Part shown: piece after piece, positions 1 to 12,311 of the stretch
How the letters are laid out: each line of letters starts with the position of its first letter
Position numbering within the stretch: position 1 is the stretch's first letter
DNA from: Notospermus geniculatus
Taxonomy: Eukaryota > Nemertea > Pilidiophora > Heteronemertea > Lineidae
DNA: 64,000 bases
NCBI GenBank assembly: GCA_002633025.1
Contig: NMRB01001247.1
Coordinates: 133,730-197,729, forward strand
Direction of reading: 5' to 3'
Translations under genes and position numbers: made by a program
Notes under the pieces: generated by a model
The model's input: the letters and a program-made list of their open reading frames with translations, nothing else
What the model was told of the DNA's origin: nothing
Database searches by the model: none

Positions 1-538
1 GATGACATACTGAACTTCAGTTAATATGGTTGAAATTATTCCACACAAACACGACATGGCCATCCATATTCCATGGATCACTTCCCGCCGACTCCCGAGC
101 CTGAAAATCAGCATGGCTGTTTGGTTCCAAATGACGACATTTTGGTGGTTACTGTCCACACACATTTTGAATGCACAATTCCTGCAGAGAGAGGTTGAAA
201 ATCGTCATCAGACAGCAGCAGCACCAGCCTTTGACTTGAAATCAGTTGGCCTACTTTCAAGGCCTATCCACCCGAGACTTTTCGGGAGTTTTAATATGCT
301 GGGGGGGGGGGTTGCTGAAATAACATACCGGTACAACATACGAAGATTCCAGAGTTAGTTGGGTGCAGTTGTTGTATTTGTGGTCAGTCGACATTCGGAT
401 GAAAAGTGATTGGGAACTGCAGTCCCCAGGGTTGTAACCCCTAACCCAAACATGCCAAATGACGGCCGACCAATAAGTACTGGCCACCCAACCAACTTGG
501 GGTCCCAGCCTGCTGGTATTCATAAGCACCAATCAGGA

Positions 539-960
539 CAGGGCTCAAAATTCACTGCGGCCATCGCGGCAATTGCCGCAGAATACGGCGATTTTGCCGC
601 CGTTTACTCCTATTGCCTGCGGCCATGGATTGCCGCCGTAAGTTCTCACTGCCTTGTCGTGCATTCCAACCTTTGGTGCATACTTAATGCCCAATGAGCT
701 ATGAAACTAGTCTGCGGTACTTGTGTAGGTTTCCGTTCACGAAATTAGCCTTCTCACAGACTGGGTCTCTATTGTAGCATGTGTCTCCACTTCAAGCAGT
801 GCATTACAACAGGGGACCAGTCAAAGATGGCCGCAGGCAGAGTGTTGAAATCTGGGAAATGGCCGCAGAGGGCCTGGAAATGGCCACAGAAGAGCCCAAT
901 CTCCTGTGGCCATTTTCTGAAAAATGGCCACAGGAGGACTTTAGGGAATTTTGAGCCCTG
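539..960. mobile_element. CAG...CTG MITE with 5-bp target duplication
   Basis: A 422-bp element starts CAGGGCTCAAAATTC and ends with its exact complement GAATTTTGAGCCCTG. CAGGA flanks both ends as a 5-bp target duplication. The interior is rich in ATGGCCGCA-type words and holds a smaller inverted repeat (CTGTGGCCATTTT / AAAATGGCCACAG). There is no transposase ORF. CAG...CTG ends with 5-bp duplications fit hAT-like elements (Repbase-style hAT5); that assignment is inferred from the ends alone. Confidence 0.75.
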
Positions 961-1090
961 CAGGATGTGCGACACAAAAATTACTGAGGTGACCACCGTG
1001 TTAGGCCATGTCGCTAATTACATTTTAATTACATTGTGAGGAAACGTTGACTCCACGGGACAAAGTGAAAGGAATCATTGGAGACATAAT

Positions 1091-2107
1091 CATGACTGTT
1101 AGAAGTCAATGCATACAGTGGAAAAGGTCCGGAACGAAATTTGATTGGCTGGAGCCCTAATTTGGAATATAATAGGAATTCCCTTAAAAATTAAGCCAGG
1201 CACGTCGACATGGTCCAGGCCTACAAAAGGAAACCACAGTAACGAGACGCGTGCACGTACAATACAACTATTGGTTCCTGCCAAATATGGCAAACAATGG
1301 TTTGAATACAAAGAAGTTAAACATAGATATTTTGGGCGAAAGGATTTTGTAAATCTCCGACAGCGACCGCCTGAACGACAATGTTTATATGCAGCGGGAA
1401 TTCCCTTCTTCATGATAACGTTATTATTTTATTCCAAGATTCAAGGAATTGCATCGACTCTCGTGCGACTAGCATGCGTCAGCTAAAATGGTTGCGTTTT
1501 TCTCAGCTGAGTATTATAAAAATCAAGATAATGTCAACGTCTTGCAATAGATAAACATGTTTAGAACAATTTGAGCATATTGGTAATCTGAAGTTCGATC
1601 TGGCGACTTCAAAAAATGCATTTGAAAGTGTGATAAATTCACAGTAGAGGCCTCCTGTGCATGTAGTCCAGTAAATTTAAGCGAAAATTCGGGNAAGTTA
1701 GCTGTACATCGGGTCCCACTCTCCTGTACAAAGCTCAGTTGTTGCGTCCATCAGCGTCCAACGTTAAAGTCAGTTCACAAAATTGAATATGCAAATTAAG
1801 TGGGTTCCCGCCGTGCGATTTTGGGGGATTTTGGATATGATGTCCAAGGTGACCTAATAAAACACTTAAAGCAAAAAAACCTTCTGTTGCAATTTGTTCC
1901 CGGTTAATTCCTAGATTTACTGGACTAATGTCCAGATTGACTACTTCCGGTCTTCAATAACATTCGATTGGCTCTGCTGTGGATGTAGGCGTCGACTGAG
2001 CCGATTTAGCTACGTCACCGTACTATTTTTAGGAGGGCTTTCTCCATGTTGTGGCCGTTCTCCGAAAGGTGACGCCTCTATAGCAAATTCCCTTCCTAAC
2101 AGTCGTG
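1091..2107 (+). mobile_element. TIR element, family CACGACTGTTAG, copy 1 (interrupted)
   Basis: A non-autonomous DNA transposon with ends CATGACTGTTAG and CTAACAGTCGTG, flanked by a 4-bp duplication TAAT (1087-1090, 2108-2111). A second copy lies in opposite orientation at 43269-44034. Copy 1 is longer because it carries the inserted element at 1664-1927. A 104-codon minus-strand ORF inside is not kept open in the other copy and is probably not a gene. Family is uncertain; CAC-starting ends with 4-bp duplications occur in Chapaev/CACTA-like groups. Confidence 0.8.
1664..1927. mobile_element. Nested 264-bp MITE (TAGTCCAGTAAAT ends)
   Basis: A short element with perfect 13-bp terminal inverted repeats TAGTCCAGTAAAT, flanked by ATG on both sides (1661-1663, 1928-1930). 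The related element at 43269-44034 lacks it and shows the intact site with a single ATG. That gives the exact insertion and a 3-bp target duplication. One unresolved base (N) lies inside at 1694. No coding capacity. Confidence 0.8.
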
Positions 2108-2130
2108 TAATAACATAATCACTTCTCATT

Positions 2131-2512
2131 AGGCCACTTAAAATTAATAAATTGTTTTACATGACTCCAACTTCTGAAATGTTGGTGAGTAGGGCATTTT
2201 ATATTTTATATTTTTCCTCGACAAGAAGGACAGCAGGCTGCCCTGAGATTACCAATACTGGAAAATTACTTTTAATTTCTCAATATCTCAACATTTTGTA
2301 CAGCCCTTCTATACTTTGAGGGTCACTTTATTGGATAACCCTGACAGAACTGTGGGAGACTAGGTTACTAAACATAACTGACGATCTCGAATGGTTTTGG
2401 GGATGAAAAAAAACAGAGTTTTTGAAAAATATAAAATATAAAAAAATCGAGGCGGCGCCAAAAAATTGAGGCGGGCGGCCATGTAAAACAATTTATTAAT
2501 TTTAAGAGGCCT
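2131..2512. repeat. Inverted-repeat element, AT-rich
   Basis: The left arm (2131-2163, ending TTGTTTTACATG) is the near-perfect complement of 2480-2512. A second inner pair of arms (TTTATATTTTATATTTTTC and its complement near 2423) extends the hairpin. I see no clear target duplication, so this is an unclassified fold-back or MITE-like sequence. Confidence 0.55.
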
Positions 2513-2515
2513 TAA

Positions 2516-3505
2516 AGTAAAGGATTGGTATAAGTGAGAACAAAACTAATAGGAGTTGTAGGGAGGGTTACTAACACAATGTGCTTCATTCAAGAGAAAG
2601 GGGTCAGTGTGTCATCTGTGTACTTTTGTTTCAGTTTGGTCGGTCAAATGTAAATAGGGCTCTGTCAAGCGTAAACCATGGAAATATTATACAGAAGGAA
2701 TCACAACACGAAACCCTCTACTCTAATTACTCCCATTGTTTCACCTAAGTTGTCCAAGGTGTGAATAATCCCCCCTCGCTCACTCTGTATAATACTTCCA
2801 TGCGTAAACAGGGCTGTGGACAGTGAATGGTAAAGCTAAAGAACTTGACGCAATGGTTCCTGGGCTCGCTGCCAGGCGAAAAATGGCGTAGCCAGCAAAT
2901 TACTTTGTCGAACCAGCAAGTAGAATGCCTCATAGGGGATTTTTCAGGAATATGCATTTTTGTCTCCCATTGCGTGAACACGCCGTATTAGTTGTGCTTA
3001 GCAGTTACTGTTTCCATGAAAGATATCCGTAGTAAGTAATCATATATGAATGGATACAATATCGCCGAAAATCACACGAAAATTCGGGATTTTGTGGCGG
3101 TCGTCTGCTTTCTGCTTATAGGCCAAGCCGAAGTCGAATGTTCGCTTCACTGTCTATCACCCCGTGCAGATAAGAAATCACGCCTGTTAACAGCGTAATC
3201 GGCCATTGAATCAGCATAAGCCATTGTCAGAAATGCCACAATGTGGCTTATTAACAGAGTTCTTTGTCTGCTTTGCCTAATTCATGCATACATGTAGTTC
3301 TCTATATCCAACCGCCAGTTCAGCATGTCATTCGTCGTTCACGTGCTTTTGTGACAAGTGCTACCGGTAACTGGAATAAGTGAATATGTTTCTTTTTGGG
3401 CCTGTGAATGACTTGGATTATAGCCGACAAATACTTTTTTCGTTGACGGGATTTCAGTGCTGCTGTGGAATTTTCCCATAGATCCTAATCCATAATGCCA
3501 TAGCT
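2516..3505. other. About 1 kb with no supported feature
   Basis: Both strands have many stops, with no long ORF, repeat or RNA that I can support. The 78-codon minus ORF near 2745-2981 has no recognisable motif. Confidence 0.5.
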
Positions 3506-3510
3506 ACGCA

Positions 3511-3549
3511 GGCTGCCGCTAGGCTGCCATAGGCAGCCTAGCGGTAGCC
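3511..3549. repeat. Short strong hairpin
   Basis: GCTGCCGCTAGGCTGCC is followed by ATA and its near-complement GGCAGCCTAGCGGTAGC, a 17-bp stem with one mismatch. It is too short for a typical animal microRNA precursor; role unknown. Confidence 0.5.
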
Positions 3550-4021
3550 ATTTATTTCGGATGGAGGGATACATCCATCTGTTCCGAAACAACGTTCTTT
3601 GATAATTCTTTCAGCTGGCACTCTTCTACATTCCGGATCCACATTTCAGCTGGAGAAGGGGGATCATGTAGGCCTAAACCTGCATCTCCATTCCAGAATT
3701 CTCAACTCCTAAGAGTACGTTTTCCCCCTTGCACCGCTCGCCCAGAAAGCTCTGGATGAAAACATGGTTGCCATCATGCCAGCTGTGGGATATGGGGATG
3801 TATTTCTAACATGTCCTTTCCATTGGATTTCCAACAAAAAGTAAAATATATTTATCAGAATTTAAAGTAAAATGATTTGAAATATCAGAAAGGAAGGTAG
3901 ATGAAATTGAGAATACATTAGGGATGCATGTACACATTACCATAAAAATTGGATGAAAAATTGGATTATGTGTACAGGCCTTCACATGACTAAAGCCGCC
4001 CATACATGTTCATATTGCACA

Positions 4022-4147
4022 ATGCAGGGCCGGATCCAGGATTTAGAAATACGGGGGGCACAACCCTGAGGGCGAAGTCCTCAGTTGGCGCGCACTGCAG
4101 GTGCTCGCACACGAAGGGGGGTCCAGGGGGCCCCCTGGAAAATTTGA
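4022..4147 (+). mobile_element. hAT-like terminal fragment
   Basis: Begins CAGGGCCGGATCCAGGATTT and runs through a G-rich tract, a layout common at the ends of hAT-like MITEs in many animals. No opposite terminus is found before the next repeat starts at 4148, so it looks truncated. Assignment is from resemblance only. Confidence 0.35.
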
Positions 4148-5329
4148 ATGAAATGGTCCATGGACCATGTGCTCACCGGATTGGACATAACAGTCTAATG
4201 ACAGATGAGCAATCTGGGTCAAGTCATTCCCGGGTAGGACTTTGATGATTTGGGGGCCACCTGGCGGCCATATTGGATGTCCGATCGGGCCGGAACTTCA
4301 CATGCACATAAAGGTCATCTGCAGGGGGCCACATAGCACATTGGTACGCTTTGGGTCACATCATTCCTGAGTTACAGCACTTTGACGATTTTCGGTTTAC
4401 GCCACCTGGTGGCCATATTGGATGTCCGATTGGGCCAGAACTTCACATGCACATAAAGGTCATCTGCAGAGGGCCACATAGCACATTGGAGCGCTTTGGG
4501 TCAAGTCGTCCCCGAGTTACAGCACTTTGATGATTTTCGGGTTACGCCACCTGGCGGCCATATTGGATGTCCGATCAGGCCGAAACTTCACATGCACATA
4601 CAGGTCATCTGCAGGGTGCCACATAGCAAATTGGAGCACTTTGGGTTATGTCGTTCCTGAGTTACAGCACTTTGATGATTTTTGGGTTATGCCACCTGGT
4701 GGCCATGTTGGAAGTCAAATCAGGCCGAAATTCGACAGGCATGTAAAGGTCATCTAGAGGGACGTAAATATCAAATTTGAGCACTCTACGTCAAGTCGTT
4801 CCTGAGTAATAGCAGTTACTTGATTTTCAGGTTACGCCACCTGGCGGCCATATTGGATGCCCAATCGGGCCGAAACTTGGTATTTTTAAAGGTACCCCTC
4901 CAATGCATGTTTATGCAAGATATGAAGTCGCTTGGTGAAATAATGACAAACTGTGGCAGGTTCGTCACTTTTGTCGAACTTTGACCTCTGTGACCTTGAA
5001 AAGTAGGTCAAATCAAAAACCCGTTATATATTTTATGTATCCTTATTAGATACACCTATGATAAAAATTTGGAGAAGATCTGGTCATTAGTTCAGGAGTT
5101 ATTGCACTTTTGGTGTTTTCGGTTTCCGCCACCTGGTGGCAAAGCTAAGAGTCGAATCGGACCAAAACTTGGTGTCATGGGTCATCTGACCTAGGGGTAT
5201 ATATGTACCAAGTTTCAGATCAATAGCTCTGGCGGTTACGAAACGTGCCCTGCTAACGGAACACAACGACGACGACGGACGACGCCGGACGCTGCACCAT
5301 TGTAATAGCTCACCGCGGTGAGCTAAAAA
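4148..5329 (+). mobile_element. Modular repeat ending in GTGAGCTAAAAA, copy 1
   Basis: Starts ATGAAATGGTCCATGGACC (containing a palindrome) followed by TGTGCTCACC. It then carries about five tandem modules of ~145 bp, each with a form of CCACCTGGCGGCCATATTGG followed by CCGAAACTT. The tail runs through GCGGTTACGAAACGTGCC and a GACGAC tract to a perfect 18-bp palindrome AGCTCACCGCGGTGAGCT (5307-5324) and then AAAAA. Related copies are at 5968-8982, 15174-16110 and 16120-17161, fragments at 17340-18430, and a reversed one at 40741-41230. No protein is encoded. Class uncertain. Confidence 0.7.
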
Positions 5330-5620
5330 TTTCATGAAGTTTCGACGACCAGTTTAGGAGTAATCGCAAATTTTGTGTTTTCACTATGTGCCCCTGGTGG
5401 CCAAAGTAGGAATCAGATCCGGCCGATTTTCAATAGCGAGAAGCGTCATGTCATGAGGTATCACCATACAAAATTTGAGATGTAAATTTCGAAGCATTCT
5501 CAAGTTAGAGCGTTCACGTCGTTTTTGCGTGACGACGCCGTACGACGTCGACAGACGACGCACAGACAGACGCCAGCGTGATGACAATACCCCGAAGACC
5601 CTAATGGGCGTCGGGGTGAA
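5330..5620 (+). repeat. Diverged tail fragment of the modular repeat family
   Basis: Contains one CCCCTGGTGGCCAAAGTAGG-like module followed by a degenerate GACGACG tract (5530-5575). It lacks the closing hairpin and is probably a truncated or diverged copy of the adjacent family. Confidence 0.45.
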
Positions 5621-6591
5621 AATGGCCTGGACCCCTCTTTGGTGGCAAATATCTCAATTAACCAAAACCGTGCCAGAGAAAATACCACACTATACTTCTT
5701 TCCCTTCATGTCTAACAAAGATACAAGTAAATTGAACTTGGCACTGTTCTGGTTCAAAATTTCACAAGGGCCTCAATTTGTTTTTTAAAAAAAAATTCCA
5801 CTCCCGCAACATTTCCTGGTCACAGCACTCATCACCAGCATGACAACCAGGTGGCGCTTCGGGATTTTTAAAATTCAGGTACCCTACTATCAGAAAACAA
5901 CTTAACTTCAGTGGCACTAACTAAAGAGTTTTACACAGTATTCCAGCCAAAATGGGTCTATTTTCTAATGAAATGGCCAGGGCCATTGTGCTCACCTCTG
6001 TGACAAGTCTCCATGGTTAAGTGTGAAACTATGACTCTCATGGTGAATGTTGAAGGATCAGTACAGATAAAGATAAAGCTGAACACACCAAGAAGTATTT
6101 TTATGATCTGATCAGTATTATCAGTCAATGACATAAACTCAGTTGATGACACCCAGAAGGAGTACAATTTCTGAATACAATGAATACAAGTGGTATTTGT
6201 GAACAAACTGCTTTCCTGTCTAGGTCACAGATGTCAAAAATTCTATTTTTCAAGATGGCCACCAGGTGGCCACACATGACGTTCGTTGGGACTGAAATTT
6301 CAGCAGGAATGTACAGGATACTTGCATAGATATTTAGACAACATTGAAACATCGTAACATTTACTACCAGTGGCCAAAGTCAATTTTTCAAGATGGCCGC
6401 CTGGCAGCCATGTTGAAGTCCAATCGAACCGAAATTTGGCATATAAGTAGACGGTACCAAGACACATATTTAGGCACGGTATAAAAAGCATCCTAGATCC
6501 CACTATTTATGAGGTGTGGGTCGAAGTCCATTTTTCAAGATGGCTCCCTGGCGGCCATATTTGACGTCGAATCTGACTGAAATTTACCATA

Positions 6592-8408
6592 AAGGGGCTG
6601 GGCAGAAATGAAGGGTTGTTACAAGTTCGGCATAACTCTGAAACTACAGTTTCGATTTGCTTGAAACTTGCACAGATGATGGTTTGTACTGAATGATTAA
6701 CAACTATGATGACACAAAAACAAATGCATTACTCTTTCCCAATTAGGGAGACAATGCCTGATTTCAGAGGCCTAGAAAGACGAGAAATAGTCATTATTTC
6801 ACCTCAGAATTTCACAAAGGCCTATGTCACGTAAAATGCTAACAAGGTTGTGTGATATGAGTTGATGATTTTAATTGTTTTCTACAAAAAATGTATTTTC
6901 GATTTTTGGTTCAATGCCTTACCTCTGCAAGTTGAGCAAGCTTTTACAAAAGCCCAGTGTTCTCCAACTCCTATAAGCTGCCTACCTGCCGCCAATTCAA
7001 AATATTAGCCCGCCAACCCGGCGGCCGAGTTGTGTCCGTCCGCCAACCCGAAAAATGTTGCCGCCAAGTTATAAAAATTGCCGCCATGTTGAAAAACCAC
7101 GAGTTCAAATTGACAAAAACATTGGTGTTATGCCTTCTATCATCGATCTCAGTCAATTTGTTTATCAACTGACCTGAAAACAAAGTTGTTTCCTTCTCCC
7201 CAGCCCCAAACGCCAAAGTCATTCTCTGAATCGCCCACCATTAAACTGACGAAATCGCCATGAACGCGGGAACACGTGCGCTCTCCCTCCGACGACAGCT
7301 ACGCCGGTCGCAGTCTGACATGTCTGACGTGGGGGCTCCACTTCAACATGAAAATCAATAATTTATGTGCAATCTACATAATGCATTCACGTCTGTTCGC
7401 GCCATATTCGCGCCCTTCTTCCTGATTGGTCAATCAACTCTAGTCATGAACAGTGATGAAAAGAGCATCCAACATCCTCAAAGTAACTGGCGCGGGAAAT
7501 TCAAACAACGCTGTTTTCTATTTTGTCAGCTAGCGCCCCCTGGAGAATAAATTGCGAATTAATTACCATCACACTTGGTGTATCAAAAATCAAGCTCCAT
7601 ACCCTATCAATTTCTATTTGATATGTTGCTTCTGGGGTGAGATATTGGGATATTTCATTTTACGGAAAATGCCCCCTGGAGAGCAGAATGTACGTCAGAT
7701 CGCAAAAATTTTTGGTCCTGTTTCGAGTCCTTCCTAGGGCCTACCCCTCCACCAACTTTCATGACCCTGGGCCTTGCGGTTGCGAAACGTGCCAGTTTAA
7801 CGGACGACACACACACAGACACACAGACGGACGCCACTCAGTATACATATGACTAGCTCCGCTGACCTTTGGTCAGCTGAGCTAAAAAAATCTTTCTTAC
7901 TTAACCCTTTCGGGACTAATCTCGCCTTTTGGCGAGATTGGCCTGTACCACACGCCCTTGCACATTCAAACTGGNTCCATTGGGTCAGTTTGGATGACAT
8001 CACTAGTTCCCAGGCCTGTGGTCAGTTTCACTGGTTGAATGACTTTGTAAAAGCTTGCTCAACTTGCAGTGTAGGGCATGTGAACCAGATGTCTAAAGTA
8101 CCATTTTTTGTACAAAATAATTAAAATAATTAACAGATATCACACCTACTTGTTAGCTTTTTATGTGACACAGGCCCATGTGAAATTCTGTGGTGAAAGA
8201 ATGACTATTCCTCATCTTTCTAGGCCTCTGAAATCTGGCATTGTCTCCCTAATTTAATTAGCAAAGAGCAATGCAATTGTTTTTGTGTCATCATAGTTGT
8301 TAATCATTCAGTACAAAGCATCATCTGTGCAAGTTTCAAGTAAATCGAAACTGTAGTTTCAGAGTTATGCCGAACTTGTAACAACCCTTCATTTCTGCCC
8401 AGCCCCTT
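6592..8408. mobile_element. Nested TIR element with TA duplication
   Basis: The ends are AAGGGGCTGGGCAGAAATG and its complement, flanked by TA (6590-6591 and 8409-8410), as in Tc1/mariner-type insertions. The inverted arms run about 360 bp (6592-6952 and 8045-8408) with scattered differences. The ~1.1-kb centre is unrelated to the arms and is itself an insertion or passenger. Confidence 0.65.
6953..8044. mobile_element. Third-level insert inside the nested element
   Basis: Begins near CAGTGTTCTCCAACTCC, a hAT-like start, with GCCGCCAACCCGG-rich sequence. Its second half (about 7510-7895) is another relative of the modular family: GCGGTTGCGAAACGTGCC, a short ACACAGAC tract, and an imperfect AGCTCCGCTGACC...GGTCAGCTGAGCT hairpin followed by A-run. 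The exact right border is not resolved. One N lies at 7975. Confidence 0.4.
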
Positions 8409-8982
8409 TATATGGTACCTAGATACATATTTTGACAACGTTAAACCATCCTACCTACTCCTATTTATAAAATGTGGGTCAAAGTCCATTTTTCAAGATG
8501 GCTTCCTGGCAGCCATATTTGAAGTCCGATCGGGTTGAAATTTGGTGCATTCGTGCAGGGTGCCTAGATAATCTTCGCACCAAATCACAACACTCTATGT
8601 CAAATAGCAATGAAACGTGCCACCAAACAGTGAATTTTGAACTTTGACCTCTGTGACCTTGAAAAGTAGGTCAAATCAAAAACCCGGGATTTATGTGATG
8701 AAGTCTCATCAGAAGAACCCACCATAAAAGTTGCGTGGTTCTAGCTAACAGCGTTCAGGAGATACGGCCAAAAGAAGGTTTTCACAAAGTGCCCCTACAG
8801 GCCAGAGTGTACAAGCAGCAGTGCTAAGTTTTGGTCCAGAGATAGTTTTTACCATAGGGTACCTGTACACCAAATTTCAAGTTTGTAACCCAAGCGGTTT
8901 AGAAACGTGCCACCCCTGTTAACGACGCCGGACGACACACCATGGGAGAAGCTCACCTCACAGCGTCTAGGTGAGCTAAAAA

Positions 8983-10335
8983 ATGCTTAGTTTGAGGCCT
9001 GACTTTTCAACTTCCAGGTGGCGCTCTAGCCAACCAACCAGAACTAGGACCTGAAACTTTGGGATTTTCCGTTAAACATGTATTGGCAACTTTTTGCCAA
9101 GTTTCATTGAATTCTGAGATGTCCATTAGGAAATCTTTGCCCCAGGAATTTTGTTGAAAAAATACAGAGCCCTCTATTGCCCGATTATGAAGTGAATCTT
9201 TTCAAACTCAGTCGAGCGTGAGCCGTTTGGCACACTTGAGGTCCCAGTCTGCTTAATCGCTCTGGCTGTTGAATTTCGAGCCTCCCTTCCTGTGGTAGCC
9301 AACATGATCACCTGGGCATAATCACTCAAAAAAATGGTCTATTCTACAGTTCCCATGGCATCATCATCAAACATCATCGTAATGATTCGAAAGCTATCTA
9401 ATATCAGAATTCATGTCTAACTTATGAATAAAATCCATCTGCAGTTGAGTTATGCCAAAACTTGCCTCAAGATTTACCGAAATTCTAACCAAGATGGCGG
9501 CCGTAGGCGTAGGCCTACTGCTAAAATACTCAAAATTTGCAGGAATTTTCCTTCTCACACAGCTCAAATCACATTTCTAATCGCAACCAATGTTTTCTGG
9601 GAACTCATCAGGCCTATTCCTATCATTGACTCAATCCAACTCTTCATAGATTTTCACCAAACCGCTAAAATGATGCCGTAGCCGGCTTCACGATCTTTCT
9701 ACACAGATTCCAATGTAAAATGAACACTGTAGTTTACACTACGTTACACCGGCCCAAGCCAGCTGAAGACAGAGTGGGGATGGAAATGAATGGCTCAATA
9801 GCCGTTGCGTTATTCCTGTCGCAAATTTACATGTACCTCTCCAAAATCATTATTTCTTCGCGTATTTTAAAATTTAAAAGAAGTATTTGATATAGAAAAG
9901 AATTTGCAGTTCGACTGTATGACTTTGAGAAGTGCCCCGATTTTATTTTCATGATTTGTTGCTTTTAGCCAAGTTAAAGAGAGAGCACTTGTGTTGACTA
10001 TGTAATTATGCCTCGATTTGCGCCGCAGATCGAGGTACGAACAGCATTTTGCTCCTAAGAAAAGAAATCGTAATGTCAACTCCACTACCGATGCCACTCT
10101 CTCAGAATATGGCTCTTCAATGTTTTCTGCTTAAATGGCCGACGTGTGGTGTTCCATACTTGATGATATTACTCCCTATATCGCACCTAATTGATGCGTG
10201 TGTGCACAAAAAGACGGAAAAATTGAGGTGGCCGGGGTGCTGAAATCCTGCCTCAGGTGCCAGGAAATCGCATCAGGGCTTCTGGAAAAAAAATTTCTGG
10301 GGGAGGACCCACAGACACCCCGTTTTCCGGAAGAC
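8983..10335. other. About 1.35 kb with no supported gene
   Basis: AT-rich sequence with only short ORFs that show no motif or conserved frame. One TAGGCCTA octamer lies at 9510-9517. Nothing else is supportable. Confidence 0.45.
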
Positions 10336-10340
10336 ACGAA

Positions 10341-10531
10341 TCTAGGTAAAAAAGGCACTGGAAAAAAAGGCAATAGGTAATAAAGGCACTAGGAAAAAAA
10401 GGCACTCGGGGAAAAAAGGCAGTACATGTAGGTAAAAAAGGCACTAGGAAATAAAGGCACTAGGAAAAAATGCCACTGGAAATATATTAAAGGCACTAGG
10501 AAAAAAAGGCACTTGGAAAAAAAGGCACTTT
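10341..10531 (+). repeat. Minisatellite, left arm of a fold-back structure
   Basis: About ten imperfect units of AGGCACTAGGAAAAAA (roughly 16 bp, with TAAAAA and TAATAA variants). The same unit occurs in reverse complement at 12915-13118, so the two arrays are inverted arms. Confidence 0.8.
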
Positions 10532-10802
10532 TGACAAAATGAGGTCCAGGGTTGAAATCATGTAGTGGAGAGGGTTACTCCCTCCGATTGATTCGGTTTC
10601 CTCCGAGTTCTTCGGTTTCCTCCGGGTTCTTCGGTTTCCTCCTACACTCAAGTCAAAGTCGCTCAATATTGCCATCAGGGCTAATGATGCGGTATTTAGG
10701 GCATTACTGTAACAATGAGAATCCGACAAGTACAATACACAAGAAACTAAAGGAGTGACACTATATGCCCTCCTATTATTTGCAGGTGCATAATCAATGT
10801 CC

Positions 10803-10915
10803 TGGGGCCTGATTCTAAAAGGAACTTTAAGCTAATGGTTCCTTTAACCAAATGGAAAAATGCATCGAAGTTAATGGTGCCATGAGCTTAAAGTCGCTTT
10901 ATGAAACAGGCTTCT
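10803..10915. mobile_element. Small MITE, GGGGCCTG ends
   Basis: GGGGCCTGATTCTAAAAGG and AACTTTAAGCT at the left are matched by AGCTTAAAGTCGC and TTTATGAAACAGGC at the right, giving imperfect ~28-bp inverted ends over 113 bp. It resembles other GGGCC-starting short elements in the window (63742-63859, 52021-52509). Confidence 0.45.
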
Positions 10916-10970
10916 AATCATTTGCACCCGACAATCATTTCGCTACCGGTACACAAATGATAATGAGTTA

Positions 10971-11247
10971 AGAGCCATATTCTGAGAGAATGGGACACTT
11001 CTGGAGTGACCCCCCCTAGAATTCCTTGATTTTTGGCCCACAGGTACCTATAGTGAAGTTATGAAAAAAACCAAAATATTTTGGCCGGCAGCCCCCCAGA
11101 AGCCTGGTGGCGCCCCCTGCAAATTGGCATGAAGGGCCCAAAAGTGAGTTTTGCATGCTCTCTTTGGCTTTAGTTTTTGAAACCACCCTGAAATATCCCA
11201 TGGTGTTCTATTTTTGCTTTGCAAGTGTGGTTTCTGAACTTTCATTT
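10971..11247 (+). repeat. Left inner arm of inverted repeat beside an N gap
   Basis: Runs from AGAGCCATATTCTGAGAG to TTTCTGAACTTTCATTT and stops at the gap. The same sequence returns in reverse complement at 12312-12589 with very few differences. Confidence 0.85.
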
Positions 11248-12117
11248 NNNNNNNNNNNNNNNNNNNNNNNNNNNNNNNNNNNNNNNNNNNNNNNNNNNNN
11301 NNNNNNNNNNNNNNNNNNNNNNNNNNNNNNNNNNNNNNNNNNNNNNNNNNNNNNNNNNNNNNNNNNNNNNNNNNNNNNNNNNNNNNNNNNNNNNNNNNNN
11401 NNNNNNNNNNNNNNNNNNNNNNNNNNNNNNNNNNNNNNNNNNNNNNNNNNNNNNNNNNNNNNNNNNNNNNNNNNNNNNNNNNNNNNNNNNNNNNNNNNNN
11501 NNNNNNNNNNNNNNNNNNNNNNNNNNNNNNNNNNNNNNNNNNNNNNNNNNNNNNNNNNNNNNNNNNNNNNNNNNNNNNNNNNNNNNNNNNNNNNNNNNNN
11601 NNNNNNNNNNNNNNNNNNNNNNNNNNNNNNNNNNNNNNNNNNNNNNNNNNNNNNNNNNNNNNNNNNNNNNNNNNNNNNNNNNNNNNNNNNNNNNNNNNNN
11701 NNNNNNNNNNNNNNNNNNNNNNNNNNNNNNNNNNNNNNNNNNNNNNNNNNNNNNNNNNNNNNNNNNNNNNNNNNNNNNNNNNNNNNNNNNNNNNNNNNNN
11801 NNNNNNNNNNNNNNNNNNNNNNNNNNNNNNNNNNNNNNNNNNNNNNNNNNNNNNNNNNNNNNNNNNNNNNNNNNNNNNNNNNNNNNNNNNNNNNNNNNNN
11901 NNNNNNNNNNNNNNNNNNNNNNNNNNNNNNNNNNNNNNNNNNNNNNNNNNNNNNNNNNNNNNNNNNNNNNNNNNNNNNNNNNNNNNNNNNNNNNNNNNNN
12001 NNNNNNNNNNNNNNNNNNNNNNNNNNNNNNNNNNNNNNNNNNNNNNNNNNNNNNNNNNNNNNNNNNNNNNNNNNNNNNNNNNNNNNNNNNNNNNNNNNNN
12101 NNNNNNNNNNNNNNNNN
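11248..12117. other. Assembly gap (870 N)
   Basis: Unresolved bases in the centre of a large inverted repeat. ORFs predicted across this stretch are artefacts of the unknown bases. Confidence 0.99.
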
Positions 12118-12311
12118 ATCCCATGGGAATACCAGTTGCTAAGTAATGTCTAGGTACTAAATATTCATCAACAAATGAAAAAACTGTGGGCAAATGCTGG
12201 AGCATTTTTTAAAATGAACTGAAATAATGTGGCACTTTTAAATTTGGAGGCCCAACTTCATGGCAGTATAGCAAAAACCTCCATCGCAGCAATGAGTTCG
12301 AAGATGGTGTA

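Larger units (their letters stand above)
5968..8982 (+). mobile_element. Modular repeat, copy 2, split by a nested element
   Basis: Opens with ATGAAATGGCCAGGGCC and GTGCTCACC and closes with GCTCACC...GGTGAGCTAAAAA at about 8950-8982. Modules with AAGATGGCCGCC and GGCAGCCAT words occur at 6240-6580 and resume at 8490-8820. The insertion at 6592-8408 interrupts the series inside one module. Confidence 0.6.

Noticed and set aside
1099-1413. 104-codon ORF in the first CACGACTGTTAG element
   Set aside because: The sister copy at 43269-44034 does not keep the frame.
5307-5329. Helitron 3' end (hairpin followed by CTAA)
   Set aside because: The hairpin overlaps the CTAA rather than lying 10 bases before it, no TC start is present, and flanks do not show A/T insertion.
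11048-12205. Long ORFs of 300-385 codons over the N gap
   Set aside because: They consist of unknown bases; the flanking frames are parts of an inverted repeat.
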